Source: Siphonodentalium dalli
Lineage: Eukaryota; Mollusca; Scaphopoda; Gadilida; Siphonodentaliidae
Assembly (NCBI GenBank): GCA_032622095.1
Contig: CP136066.1
Location: forward strand, 170,882,664-170,946,663
Length of the DNA: 64,000 nt
Direction: 5' to 3'
The position numbers and the translations under genes are program-made. Below, one piece after another: positions 44,790-57,359 of this stretch; position 1 is the first letter of the stretch, and each line of letters begins with the position of its first letter. The notes below the pieces were generated by a model that had not been told where the DNA came from, searched no databases, and saw only the letters and a program-made list of their open reading frames with translations.

Positions 44790-47575
44790 TTATTAAGTAT
44801 TGTGTAGGTCTCATTGATTCTCATTATTATAACTGTGGTGAGTTATCTCTTATTAAGTATTGTGTAGGTCTCATTGATTCTCATTATTATAACTGTGATG
44901 AGTTATCTCTTATTAAGTATTGTGTAGGTCTCATTGATTCTCATTATTATAATTGTGATGAGTTATCTCTTATTAAGTATTGTGTAGGTCTTATTGATTC
45001 TCATTATTATAATTGTGATGAGTTATCTCTTATTAAGTATTGTGTAGGTCTTATTGATTCTCATTATCATAATTGTGATGAGTTATCTCTTATTAAGTAT
45101 TGTGTATGTCTCATTGATTCTCATTATCATAACTGTGATGAGTTATCTCTCATTAAGTATTGTGTAGGTTTCATTGATTCTCATTATTATAACTGTGGTG
45201 AGTTATCTCTTATTAAGTATTGTGTATGTCTCATTGATTCTCATTATTATAACTGTGATGAGTTATCTCTTATTAAGTATTGTGTGTGCCTCATTGATTC
45301 TCATTATCATAATTGTGATGAGTTATCTTTTATGAAGTATTGTGTAGGTCTCATTGATTCTCATTATCGTAATTGTGACGAGTAATCTCTTATTAAGTAT
45401 TGTGTAGGTCTTATTGATTCTCACTATCATAAATATTGTGATGAGTTATCTTTTATGAAGTTTTGTGTAGGTCTCATTGATTCTCATTGTCGTAGCTGTA
45501 AAATTGTAATGAGTTATCTCTTATTAAGTATTGTGTGGGTCTCATTTATTCACATTATCATAATTGTGATGAGTTATCTCTTATTAAGTATTGTGTATGT
45601 CTCATTTATTATCATTATCATAACTGTGACGAGTTATCTCTTATTAATTATTGTGTAGGTCTAATTGATTCCCATTATCATAATTGTGACGAGTTATCTT
45701 TTACTAAGTATTGTGTAGGTCTCATTTATTCTCATTATCGTAATTGTGATGAGTTATCTCTTATTAAGTATTGTGTAGGTCTAACTGAATCTCATAATTC
45801 TGATGAGTTATCCCTTATTGATTATTGTGTAGGCATCATTGATTCTCATTATTATAATTGTGATGAGTTATCTCTTATTAAGTATTGTGTAGGTCTCATT
45901 GATTCTCATTATTATAACTGTGATGAGTTATCTCTTATTAAGTATTGTGTAGGTCTCATTGATTCTCATTATTATAATTGTGATGAGTTATCTCTTATTA
46001 AGTATTGTGTAGGTCTCACTGATTCTCATTATCATAATTGTGATGAGTTATCTCTTATTAAGTATTGTGTAGGTCTTATTGATTCTCATTATCATAATTG
46101 TGATGAGTTATCTCTTATTAAGTATTGTGTATGTCTCATTGATTCTCATTATCATAACTGTGATGAGTTATCTCTCATTAAGTATTGTGTAGGTTTCATT
46201 GATTCTCATTATTATAACTGTGGTGAGTTATCTCTTATTAAGTATTGTGTATGTCTCATTGATTCTCATTATTATAACTGTGATGAGTTATCTCTTATTA
46301 AGTATTGTGTGTGCCTCATTGATTCTCATTATCATAATTGTGATGAGTTATCTTTTATGAAGTATTGTGTAGGTCTCATTGATTCTCATTATCGTAATTG
46401 TGACGAGTAATCTCTTATTAAGTATTGTGTAGGTCTTATTGATTCTCACTATCATAAATATTGTGATGAGTTATCTTTTATGAAGTTTTGTGTAGGTCTC
46501 ATTGATTCTCATTATCGTAACTGTAAAATTGTAATGAGTTATCTCTTATTAAGTATTGTGTTGGTCTCATTTATTCACATTATCATAATTGTGATGAGTT
46601 ATCTCTTATTAAGTATTGTGTATGTCTCATTTATTATCATTGTCATAACTGTGACGAGTTATCTCTTATTAATTATTGTGTAGGTCTAATTGATTCCCAT
46701 TATCATAATTGTGACGAGTTATCTTTTATTAAGTATTGTGTAGGTCTCATTTATTCTCATTATCGTAATTGTGATGAGTTATCTCTTATTAAGTATTGTG
46801 TAGGTCTAACTGAATCTCATAATTCTGATGAGTTATCCCTTATTGATTGTTGTGTAGGCATCATTGATTCTCATTATTATAATTGTGATGAGTTATCTCT
46901 TATTAAGTATTGTGTAGGTCTCATTGATTCTCATTATTATAACTGTGATGAGTTATCTCTTATTAAGTATTGTGTAGGTCTCATTGATTCTCATTATTAT
47001 AATTGTGATGAGTTATCTCTTATTAAGTATTGTGTAGGTCTCACTGATTCTCATTATCATAATTGTGATGAGTTATCTCTTATTAAGTATTGTGTAGGTC
47101 TCATTGATTCTCATTATTATAACTGTGATGAGTTATCTCTTATTAAGTATTGTGTAGGTCTCATTGATTCTCATTATCATAATTGTGATGAGTTATCTCT
47201 TATTAAGTATTGTGTAGGTCTTATTGATTCTCATTATCATAATTGTGACGAGTAATCTATTATTAAGTATTGTGATGGTCTCATTGATTCTCATTCTTAT
47301 AATTGTGACGAGTTATCTCTTATTAAGTAATGTGTAGGTCTCATTGATTCTCATTATCATAATTGTGATGAGTTTTCTCTTATTAAGTATTGTGTATGTC
47401 TTATTGATTCTCATTATCATAATTGTGACGAGTAATCTATTACTAAGTATTGTGATGGTCTCATTGATTCTCATTATTATAATTGTGACGAGTTATCTCG
47501 TATTAAGTATTGTGTAGATCTCGCTGATTCTCACTATCATGATTGTGATGAGTTATCTCTTATTAACTCTTTCGC
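44790..47575. repeat. 60-bp minisatellite, about 46 units, with 1,025-bp higher-order duplication
   Basis: The unit contains TCTCTTATTAAGTATTGTGT and TGATTCTCATTATTATAA and is mostly 60 bp. Because 60 is divisible by three, one plus frame stays open for hundreds of codons as a 20-residue repeat (SLIKYCVGLIDSHYYNCDEL). Irregular units (short 'ctcataattctgatgag', longer 'catcataaatattgtgatg') recur 1,025 bp apart (for example 45,385 and 46,410; 45,658 and 46,683). About 17 units were therefore duplicated together, over roughly 45,050-46,075 and 46,075-47,100. Confidence 0.96.
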
Positions 47576-48660
47576 CACCAAATTTACAGAGGTCAAATGG
47601 TCCAGGCCACCGGGTTTGCAGCCGTTTATATGGAAATTCATTGTCTCACATGTGGGGCATTCATACTAGTATTTATAGATGTGGTAGGTATGAACACCCA
47701 TATATTGTCATGACCAGTGACAACAGCCCATCAATTTGAACTAACTTCCGATTATATCACTAACTGCCGATTATATCACCATGGTAACGCATGCCATATG
47801 TACCAGGTACGTATATACATTTGAACTCAATATTTACTGTTACAGTTAACTTTATTTGCAATATTTTACCACATAAGTATATTGACCAAACTCACATTCA
47901 AATTGTTATATTAGCAATATATCCATCACATGTCGTAAATTTAGCATAAGCATATGTGGTGATTAAGAATGAAATAAGAAGGCATGGCATGAGCATAATG
48001 ATGAGATCAGACCAAGTGTATGCCCAAGAAGGCGTTATTTAACCGAGAAAGACCCATTTTCCCGGATTTAGGCCCACGTGTATTCAACTGTAATAATGCT
48101 AAGCAATTATGAATAACTTTCCAACACAACTGCCAATGATCCAATTGCGTTCCCAAACTGTTTATGCGTGTCAATATCATGCTTACAACATGCACTCGCA
48201 GCTAATATTATTGAAGTCGCACTATTGCACGGCACGGTGAATTTCGTAACATTACGTCGAAAATAGGAGACACTAGACGGTTACCACAGAAAATATCGTT
48301 ACAAAGGGCAACAATCGTCTGTATTTCATAAACATGTGTTATCGCACTGTCTTTGTCATAAACAATAACAAACTTAATCAATTGGTACATGTGTATCTGA
48401 TTAAAAAAACACACGTCGGCATTGTTTTCGTCAGCATTTTTGGGGAATCCCAGGGAAACCCCACAATAGTAATTGTGACGTCATACATCTGCTGTATATA
48501 TTTAGGCCTGAAACATCTCATTGTGGCCGTATTTGTCAGGTCTACGTGTTCAGCAGTAAATCAGTATTGATAAAGAATATCACCCATATGATAACTAAGT
48601 CGCCAGTCAATAAAAGCATTAGCATATCTCCGCAAACGTGATATTATTGTCTGTTATTCC
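47576..48660. other. No gene recognised
   Basis: Sequence between the minisatellite and the paired hairpins. Open frames do not exceed 80 codons and show no motif. Confidence 0.5.
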
Positions 48661-48666
48661 CGAAAA

Positions 48667-48735
48667 TTATTCTCTGCCCGCTAAAGCGGGCTGTGGTGTT
48701 TAATGTCAATTACGTCGTGCCCGCTAAAGCGGGCT
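48667..48735. repeat. Two copies of the hairpin CCCGCTAAAGCGGG
   Basis: TGCCCGCTAAAGCGGGCTG occurs at about 48,676-48,694 and again at about 48,718-48,736. Each folds into a 6-bp GC stem with a 2-nt loop. The two can also pair with each other. Confidence 0.9.
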
Positions 48736-48744
48736 GCCTTTTGA

Positions 48745-48875
48745 AAGAGTGAAGTATTGTGTAGGTCTCATTTATTGTCATTATCATAAGTGTGGCCAGT
48801 TATCTCTTATTAGGTATTGTGTAGGTCAAATTGATTCCCGTTATCATAATTGTGATGCGTTATCTCTTGCATCCT
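48745..48875. repeat. Isolated units of the 60-bp minisatellite
   Basis: Two diverged units (gaagtattgtgtaggtctc ... ttatcataattgtgatgcg) lie 1.2 kb beyond the main array, directly after the paired hairpins. Confidence 0.9.
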
Positions 48876-49857
48876 GAATGAACGCGATTATTTTTATAAC
48901 TTCAAATTAGGATTACTGCTTTTTCATAACATTTGTTATCTTGTGATGATCGTGGTTTGGAAAATAACACATTCACACGTCCATTGTTGCATCAGTCGAA
49001 TACATCGAGCAACAAAGACGTTGACACACAGAAGGTGTACAGATTGGAGGACAACGCTGGTGAATTACACATTTGAGAATGGTGTACTCTTGAGTTAAGA
49101 CACATCAGCGGAAGAATGATTACTATAATCCGCCAATGGAAATAAAATCATAAACACTTTATTTACCTTGGAAATTGTCTGGTACATATAGAATAACATA
49201 TCGTCATTAACGTGTCGACATGGTGTATGGGTAAAATATCAAGTATTGGAAATTTCGTATCTAACACAACGTCAGTTGGAGATTTCAGACCGAAAATAGG
49301 TTTAATGTTTTCTAATAGCTTGATTTTTTTAAATCCAACTGTAATAGGGGTGGCAGATCTTCTGAATGTTCAACAATTAACGGATGGAAAATTCCGATTA
49401 AAATGGATGGGGTGGATTTCATAGACGCGGGATTTTGGGTCTGTTGAAGGGGGTGCACTTGGAAACATTCAAACGGATGGAGACCCTATTTACACACCGT
49501 ATCCACTATAGCTGTCGTACTCGAATCATTTTCTCAAATATCAATCGTATGGGCCATATAACCGGAAATATTTGTGATCTTTAAGATACATGTAGGCATA
49601 TGTTTATTTATGATGTCAGTGCCAATTTGCCAAATCAATGACAGATATATGACAGGTATATATATGACAGGTATATTACATATATATGCTAACTACATTT
49701 AAAGACGCCCAGTCAGATTGACACCATAAAACCACTGTCAATGTTTTCCCGATAATACTCCGATCGACACATGAACTCATTCATAAGAGGTTCTGGTCAG
49801 CCTGGCAAACATGACAATTATCGTCTCTAATAAAGAGCGTTCACGCACCCGTCGTCC
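48876..49857. other. No gene recognised
   Basis: A fragment near 49,236-49,300 resembles 27,775-27,840. 'tatgacaggtatatatatga' repeats briefly near 49,650. Confidence 0.45.
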
Positions 49858-49912
49858 AGCGGTAAGTGGCGTTAAATGGCGGTAAGTGGCGGTAAGTGGC
49901 GGTAAATGACAA
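49858..49912. repeat. Tandem GGCGGTAAGT repeat
   Basis: About five units of roughly 10-11 bp (gcggtaagtg) occur in a row. Each contains GGTAAGT, which coincides with the 5' splice-site consensus on the plus strand. Confidence 0.85.
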
Positions 49913-50355
49913 AACAGCGTTCTCCATTATGAGCTTTTATTAAAAACGGATGGATATTATGTGTGTCTTTTCGCGATGCGTGTTCAATGCGAACACTAAT
50001 TATTGTGATTGTACGTGTTTTTCATTTGTCTTTTACCTTGTGATCTGAATTTTTTTTACAAATTGTGTGTAAAATCGGACAGAGAATCTTTTTAAATAAA
50101 ATGAAATTGAGCTGTTTGTAAAATACACTACTGACATTGTCTGGACTTCGTGACCATGGTTGCAACTTCACGAGTTAAAACTTTGTGTTGGAGGTTGGGT
50201 GTGTGTGAGGACAAAAGTGTCATGATCAATGTGAAGGAAATTGATACTACTTATAGAGTGAAAGAGCGACGCGTGAAATTGTAAATGTCATACACTGAAT
50301 TGCCATGCATGCTCGACAAAATCGCAGATAGGTTTAAGCCGAAATCACACTTTAA

Positions 50356-50849
50356 AGGCACGTGCGGCCTTAATTGTCGAAAATATTCATATTTGTTCCA
50401 AACACTGTAAACAGAAAAACATTAAAACGCATACAGTTCCGTTCATATATACCATGACCATCGCGTAAACAGCATGTTATAATAAAGACCTACTATATTT
50501 TACCTATGCAAGAGCCTGATTGTGTTACAAAAGACAGCACAATGCTACTGGCTAATCACACACAAATGGCATAAACGCTCTTTATTAGTTCCATATCAGG
50601 TATTCATCAACAAAGAACGCTCTTTATGTTTACCATCATAATATAAACAAACACCAGAAAAGTAACTTTTTATGCTTTTGTTTACATAACAATGGTAACA
50701 AATATGACAATAACATACTGTTTATGCGATATTTCTTATTTGTATACGGACAAAGTCTATCTACATTTTGATGTTCTTTCTGTTTGTGGCGGTTTTTGAC
50801 GGGTGGAGATATGTTCAAAGGATACCCACCTCCAATGCCAACCGTGTCT
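50356..50849 (+). mobile_element. TTAA-flanked MITE, copy 2 (494 bp)
   Basis: It starts AGGCACGTGCGGCCTTAATT and ends GCCAACCGTGTCT, flanked by TTAA at 50,352-50,355 and 50,850-50,853. It is nearly identical to copies 1 and 3 throughout. Confidence 0.88.
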
Positions 50850-50853
50850 TTAA

Positions 50854-51318
50854 AACACATAGGGTATTTGTTTCATTTTTTTGTGGATATCAGAAATCCT
50901 TCAGATGGATATGTTCGAATGGCGTTTCTATATTTAAGGAGCAGAAGTGTTTATAGTTCGTTCTTATTTACCAACTTGGTCGAATATTCAAGCGTTTCTA
51001 CCATTGTAATGTTCTCGAGATCCGGCAATTTTGGCAGCAATATTTTCGGGACCTAAATTGCTGTTTTGTGTATATCAAGGCTAAATATGTCATTTCAATA
51101 TACACATGCCCATGATATATGCTCGTAGAAGTATTCAGAATCATGATGGACTCCACCGTGAACAATAATAGTTCCCCACAGCGATTGTATCATGTTAAGC
51201 CTCCGAAATACTGGGTACAATTTTGTATGTATTTGTTAGATAAACGCTTTATATTATATGCTTTCTCATTAAATAGTGGGAAATCACCATGGGGCAGAAC
51301 GTTATATCAATCGCTTGG
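50854..51318. other. No gene recognised
   Basis: One 90-codon open frame continues out of the MITE, with no motif; it looks fortuitous. Confidence 0.45.
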
Positions 51319-51319
51319 G

Positions 51320-51425
51320 ACCGAGGCGATGGATAACACTGACCGAGGCGATGGATAACACTGACCGAGGCGATGGATAACACTGACCGAGGCGATGGAT
51401 AACAATGACCGAGGCGATGGTTAAC
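51320..51425. repeat. 22-bp tandem repeat, about five units
   Basis: GACCGAGGCGATGGATAACA with a 22-bp period occurs five times with single changes at the end. Confidence 0.95.
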
Positions 51426-51829
51426 ACAATAGTTTTACCCTCTCGGTGATCATTTCCGGTCTATAGCGCTGATCACATTAAGTTTCAACGCGTATCAAGA
51501 ACAGGCGGACTATGATTTCATTATTGCATTTTGTCGTTTACAGAAAGCGTTTTTCTACTGTATGTTTCGCATGTTATATACTAATAAATTGTTATCGTTA
51601 AATTATGTATAATTCATTTCTCACATCTTTTCGGAATAAAAAATGGGGACTATATTTTTTGGCGTGTGTCGATATTTGTCATTTAGTTGTGAGCAAATCA
51701 ATCGATGGGATGTAAACATTGCCGCTTCTAAGTTCTCTGACAATTTGCAGTGAACTGTAGAACAAAACTAGCTGGTCTGTGTGAATTTTATATAGCTCAA
51801 ATAATGAAAAGTACACATATACCAGTGTA

Positions 51830-53510
51830 TCAGTTGGGACCAAAATTGAGGGTTATTTTGCGAGTTCAACCAAGTGGAAGACTAACAAACTAAATTATAT
51901 ATCAAAATGTCCGTATTGATACAGCGGATAACATGCCGGTGTTGCCTTTTCGTGTAGTGTTGTACGATTTCTTAATTTGAGGTGAAATAAGCTTTGAAAA
52001 AAACAGTGAAAAATGGAATCTAGCTGCCTAAATAACATTTATATCTATTTTTGGGTGCAAACACAACCAAACAATAGAGGTTGGACATGTTCACCTTTTG
52101 TAAAAGTATGTCAATGTTCTAGGTTTAGTTTTGGGGGTAAAAATCGCTTTGAGTGTGAAAAAAATAGATAATTCTGGAATCCACCACAAAAAGATATGCA
52201 TCATTAATTCATTCCAATTTATAAAAACAATCCCAGTTTCAATGTTAGATGTAGATAATAAATTGATACGGCGTTTTTGGAATAAGGCAGGTTCTATGGT
52301 TACCAGGGTAATCTGATTTGAATTAATATAATCAGTGAAAACTGGAATTGAGTACTCTGAGTAGCATCCCTTTAATATATTTCTATATAGGCCCTACACA
52401 TTTATTAGTGGGGACCGGAATCGACACTAATTCGAATTGAATCATGTGAAAGAGTAACACGATTAGTTATGTACCAACAGTTTCATATTGGTACAGCAGA
52501 TAACATGCCGGTGTTGCCTTCTTGTAGCGATTTCTGATTTTGGGGTAAAATAGGCTTTTTCGTGAATCAAACCAGTGAAAATGGAATCCAGCTACCTAAA
52601 TAGCATTTACGTCTATTATTGGATGGGAACGCAACTAAACAATAGAGGGTGGACATTTTCACATTTTGTAAGATAATTTTGGAGTATGGCAATGCTCTAT
52701 GATTTGTTTTTGGGAGAAAAACAGTTTTTTGTGTGAAAAATGAGAGAATTCTGATATCAATCAAATCATGGTATGGATCATTAATTATTATGCATGCCAT
52801 TTATTAAAAAAACAGCTTCGTTTGTCAACAATTGAGATGTAAGTAATAGATATAATAAGGCGTTAAAGCAGGATCAATGGTTACCAAGGTTATTTGTTTT
52901 TATTTATTAATAAAATCAGTGAAAACTGGAATCCGGCTATCGGAACAACAAACCCTCCCTTATTTCTATATATTAACTGTAACTATGGAATCGGCCATTA
53001 GTCGAATTGAATTATGTGGAAGAGTAACAAGACGAATAATATATCAACATACTAGTTTTGATAGAGTGCATAACATGCGGATGTTACCTTCAAATGGAAA
53101 CAGTTACAAAAAATGGAATCCAACTGCCTAAATAACAGTCTCATCTATTTCTGGTTAGGAATTTAACTAAGTAACAAAGTGTGATCATGTTCACCTACCA
53201 TAAGATAATTTTCGGGTCCATAAATTTTCTGGGATTCGATTTTCGGGTAAAACAAATGCTGTTTTGTGTTAAACATGAGAGAATTGTGGAATCATCACAA
53301 CAAGATAGAAAAAATTAATGCAGACAATTCTTATTATAGCAATTCCGAGTTTTATCAATTATAGTTTAAGACTTTGATATAATTAATAAATTTAATAATT
53401 TGCTGGTGGATATATAGGCAGGTTCTGATGTTACCAGGGCAATACGTTTTTAATAATAAATGAGTGAAAACTGGAATCCGGGTGTCTGAATAGCCCAGAA
53501 CTCGGCAGAA
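51830..53510. repeat. Large diverged tandem repeat, about 530-570-bp unit, three copies
   Basis: 'aatggaatc(t/c)a(g/a)ct(g/a)cctaaata' occurs at about 52,012, 52,578 and 53,111. Between these, the chain 'acaatagaggttggacatg', 'gttctaggtttagttttggg', 'gttaccagggtaa', 'cagtgaaaactggaat', 'gataacatgccggtgttgcc' recurs in order. A single inverted copy of part of the unit is at about 59,990-60,230. Confidence 0.88.
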
Positions 53511-53534
53511 GATTTTATTATATATAGCCAGCAA

Positions 53535-54290
53535 CAAAATTGTGCGTCGTCCGTCCGTCTGTCGTCCATGGACACAAATTTGTCCGGAGTTTTTCTCAGT
53601 CGTGTCGATCATTTGCCCTGAAACTTGGCACAGACATCTGCGATTATGACATCTGTCTGACTTGTTTTAGTGGAGTTATCCCCCTTTTATCGACTTATGT
53701 ATAATTATGTACGAGCTTTAATTCCTACATTTTTAGGTCAATATTTTTCAAACTTGGCATATATATTTAGTACAATGGGAACTTGTGCACCTATGATTAT
53801 GACGTCTGTCTCTTTTTTTGTGGAGTTATTTCCAATATGATACAAACAGTATAGCGTATATGCCCAGGAACTGTGTTGTGGAAGGAATAATTTTAATGGC
53901 CTTGCACTGTGTTTCTCCACAGATCTGAGGCAATTATATGGCAGTGTACGGTAGACTGCAAAGTACATATTCACTAAATATGTTGCACATCGTCAATTTG
54001 TCGAGAAAGGGTTAATAACTCTAACACAAAAACATAAAACATTGCTATGTTCTAAAACGGTAATAACTCTGCCAAAAGGACTCCGACTGAACTCAACATC
54101 ATAGGTGCGCAGGTTCCCATGCAGGTTGATATATGTGCCAAGTTTAAAATGACAGAATACAGGCTTGGACAAAGTTCCGGACGGACGTACATGTACGTCC
54201 CCGCGCACACACGGACGCATTGATGAGGGTCATTTCGCGCTCCGCGTATATAATGTTTCGCTGCTTCTTGGTATACATGGGCCATTGGCG
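53535..54290. repeat. Dispersed repeat with GTCCGTCC and GGACGGACG ends
   Basis: It begins 'cgtccgtccgtctgtcgtcc', carries two 'aaacttggcacagacat'/'gtgccaagtttaaaatga' phrases with 'gagttat(c/t)' words, and closes with 'ccggacggacgtacatgtacg'. Phrases of this type belong to short dispersed repeats widespread in marine invertebrates. Confidence 0.6.
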
Positions 54291-55109
54291 TTTTATTTAT
54301 AGAAATGGGAATTTTTGGGGACGGATTAAAATTAGAACTGCGACCCGGAGGCCGAGTCCGGTAAAAGATGTAGTTGGGAATTCTGGTGAGAAACCTTCAG
54401 TATATTTCGCTATATATTCAATCGTGTGTGTATTGGTTGTAAAAACACACATATCAGATTTGAATTTGTTTAAAGTCCGGTCATGTTTTATTACGGTCTG
54501 ATATTTGTTGATGCAGTTATCAGTCTGAATTATGCCCCTTTTCAACTTAGAAACCACAATTTTTGGGATGATATTTTTTTTTTTTTTTTTTTTTTAAATT
54601 TAGATATCTTTATTAATTCCTTAGGTATATAAGCCACGTTTTTACATAGCCCATACACACCCACGTGGCAGGGATAAGGGCGTTCTTTTTGTCTGAAATA
54701 AAAGGATTAATTATATATTATACAGATGTTGTTTCATAACGCCCTTATTGGTAATAGGGTAGTGTGTTCTACTTCATTGTGGGAAAATTAATACAAGTTA
54801 CAATACACAGAGGCTCCATACACACGGCAAACAATCCCTATATTATTCTAGGACATATATAGCAGTATATGCCGTATGTATTGGAACCTATGTGTGTGGC
54901 ATTGCCCCCACTTTCTGTATAGGCGTGGTATTTTTAAATACTAAATTAGTGACTAAGGAATTAATAAAGAAGAAAACAAATATCGGATGCTTTGGTGTAT
55001 CGGGAAGGATGGTGGGCTGCTACGTACGTATAGATAGATAGTTTAGTCGAAGAGGTTGAAGGCGGTGGATGACAAAACCATCTCCATATATGATCAATAC
55101 ATTAACTGT

Positions 55110-55880
55110 TCATAAGTCCAGTATAGGATCCAATATTGCCCATCTATTAGAATATGTATCATTATCCAGAAAAAAACAATCAGCTTTTCGGTAGTTTGTT
55201 GCAAATCTTATGAAGGCTGTCAATGTCGGCTTCTTGGGTATTTTAAATTTGCATCTAAATATGAAATATCTTATAAGCATGAAGGTGAAATTGGCGGCAT
55301 TTCTGGAGGGAGTAATACCAAATATTGCTATTTGTTCAGTGATCTTAAAACTCAGCTTTTCTGAAACTTCACTCCAAAAAGAATTTGTAACGTTGCATCT
55401 CCAAAATAAATGTGTTATAGTTTCATTCTCGCGGTCACAAAAATCACAGAGTTTGGGGGTAGAAAATTTTGATACTAATGAATTTGTACCTAATATTTTG
55501 TGTATTATTTTAAATTGAAACCATATGAGTTTTACCTCAATTTTGCCACAATTGAATGGGGCAGACGCCACCTTATTCCAATTGATGTCACTGTAAGCAA
55601 ACTCAGGCCATTTGTTCGCGAGATAGCTTAAACTAGTGGTAGGTTTGTTACTGTGTCGTAAAAACTGGTGACCCTTATTGTTCATAATTATCCTGAATTC
55701 TTCAGGCATTGTCGGTCTATGTGTTTTGACTATCATTCGTCTTGAGATGTCCAAAGTAGAAAAGTAAGCTTGTATACGTTTTGTTATTCCAATATAATAA
55801 ATATAATCTGGATTAAAAGAGAATCTTTTACTGAAATTCGCAAAACTTAAAATATTCCCGTTTTGATCCAAAAAATCCAA
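55110..55880 (-). pseudogene. LINE ORF2 C-terminal region (zf-RVT type)
   Basis: A 256-codon open frame contains KLIWFQFKIIHKILGTN, then LCDFCDRENETITHLFWRC (C-x2-C ... H-x4-C) and W after it, the conserved zinc-binding region found downstream of RT in L1/Tx1-like elements. Upstream RT motifs are missing, so this copy is a truncated insertion. Confidence 0.85.
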
Positions 55881-55972
55881 GAATGTTTGAACCCCCTGTT
55901 CTTCCTACGTTTTGATAACTTGACGATTAACGCTAGACATAATTTGTTTATACATGCATCTGGTACATTATA

Positions 55973-56032
55973 CGTTGTACCTAATATTTTGTGTATTATT
56001 TTAAATTGAAACCATATGAGTTTTACCTCAAT
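55973..56032. repeat. About 57-bp copy of the LINE segment at 55,488-55,545
   Basis: 'gtacctaatattttgtgtat' and the following 37 bp are identical at 55,490 and 55,977. It is a short exact duplication placed at the truncated 5' end of the LINE. Confidence 0.9.
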
Positions 56033-56109
56033 ATTGGTGATTGTAAGTTGATTGTTGGCTGCGTTCTGCCTCTTGCTCGATTTAGAAATCAAGTTTTTTT
56101 TAAGGTTGT

Positions 56110-56480
56110 TCGATCTGGTACGTAATTATTACTAATTAACGTTTGAAAAAATACAGGTCAAGTTCGACCGAAATTGAATCACAGCATGATGATTTTTGAC
56201 AGAGTTATGCATCTTTTTACACTTATAAATAAATTTTGGTTATCCAGATGATAACGTGAACAGAATTTCTTGTTAGAGTGTAAACTGTTTACAGTTCAGA
56301 AAACACAGGTCAAGTTGGAATGTTGTAATGGGTCAATGATTTTGATGGAGTTATGCGCCTTTGTTCCTCTTAACCCTTTGAACCCGAGAGACCGGAATAC
56401 CGGTCCAATCCTTATATTCCTATATCCCGGAATACCGGTCCGGAAATCAGACGATATTTGACACGAAATTACAGCTCAAT
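56110..56480. repeat. Dispersed repeat fragments
   Basis: Two phrases of the type 'caggtcaagtt(c/g)' ... 'tttgacagagttatgc'/'ttgatggagttatgcgcc' are followed by a tandem 'cggaataccggtcc' (two copies at 56,393-56,443). Confidence 0.55.
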
Positions 56481-56765
56481 AAATGCACATATCAACTAGA
56501 GTTGTACTTATACTTTGCACACATGTGTCAAATGTTTACCCACGTGACTTTAATCGACAAACTGACGACAGTGGGTTTGTTTCTTCCCGCCTGCGCAGAG
56601 GCCTATTTTGAGAAAAAAAAACGCGCTTTTTTATTGTCGGAAAAGGGGAAGTTTTTCTTTAGAAATTTCGCGATCAAAGTCCAAATTAACTAGAATAGTG
56701 TTTTTATACTTTGCGCGAATACGATATCATATATGCACATACTAATCAGCTAATATTTTGTTCCA

Positions 56766-57358
56766 ATGACCATTAAAGTAATTAATGTTGCTGCAAGGAT
56801 TGTTTCCCGCAAACCAAAATTTTCACATGTAACACCATTGCTACAAGAACTACACTACCTTCCTATTCGTGCACGCATAGACTACAAGTGTGCGTCATTC
56901 TGTTATAAAAAATCAGAATCTAGTTCAAGTATTCTCCCTGTATTGCCTCAATATTTTGATAAACTTTTAAGTATGTATGTTCCACCTACGAATCTGAGGT
57001 CAAAGGCACAAGCTCTAATGGATATTCCATCAAAAAATTAAAAAACTTATGGCGATAGAGCATTTGATTCGTATGCGCCAAATGTTTGGAACTCACTGAG
57101 ACACGACACAAGATTTGCAAACTCTCTGACCGAATTCAAAACTTTGTTAAAGAGTGAATTATTCTGTGCTCACTATGGGGAAGTTACCTCAGATGTTGTA
57201 TAATAATTTTGATGTATGTGTATATCTATATGTATGTGGTGTGTATAGATGTATGTATATCACGTGTGATAGAGGGCAGGGTACTAGTAGGAATGTAAGC
57301 GCTCTTGGCCATATGGGATAAAGCGCTATATAAAAACTATTTATTATTATTATTATTA
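56766..57358 (+). pseudogene. L2/CR1-like LINE 3' fragment with ATT tail
   Basis: An open frame reads VINVAARIVSRKPKF...HVTPLLQELHYLPIRARIDYKCASFCYK, matching the LNxAARL...HITPLLxxLHWLPVxxRIxFK C-terminal pattern of CR1/L2/Crack-type RT proteins. After a stop at about 57,041, the next frame continues with YGDRAFDSYAPNVWNSL. The element ends with 'aagcgctatataaaaac' and (TTA)n at 57,340-57,358, the typical tail of this group. Confidence 0.85.
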
Positions 57359-57359
57359 A

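Larger units (their letters stand above)
54571..56100 (-). mobile_element. 5'-truncated L1/Tx1-like LINE with poly(A) tail
   Basis: A run of about 23 T at 54,571-54,595 is the poly(A) tail of a minus-strand element. An AATAAAG signal lies just inside (54,600-54,620), then about 500 bp of 3' UTR, then the C-terminal coding part at 55,110-55,880, which continues in broken form to about 56,100. The tail, zinc-ribbon motif and WFQFKIIHKILGT-type pattern point to the L1/Tx1 group. Confidence 0.82.

Noticed and set aside
44729-46410. Long open frames of 218 and 291 codons with a 20-residue repeat
   Set aside because: They follow directly from a 60-bp (20-codon) minisatellite without stops. The start codon lies outside the repeat, stops occur inside the array, and nearby units shift frame.
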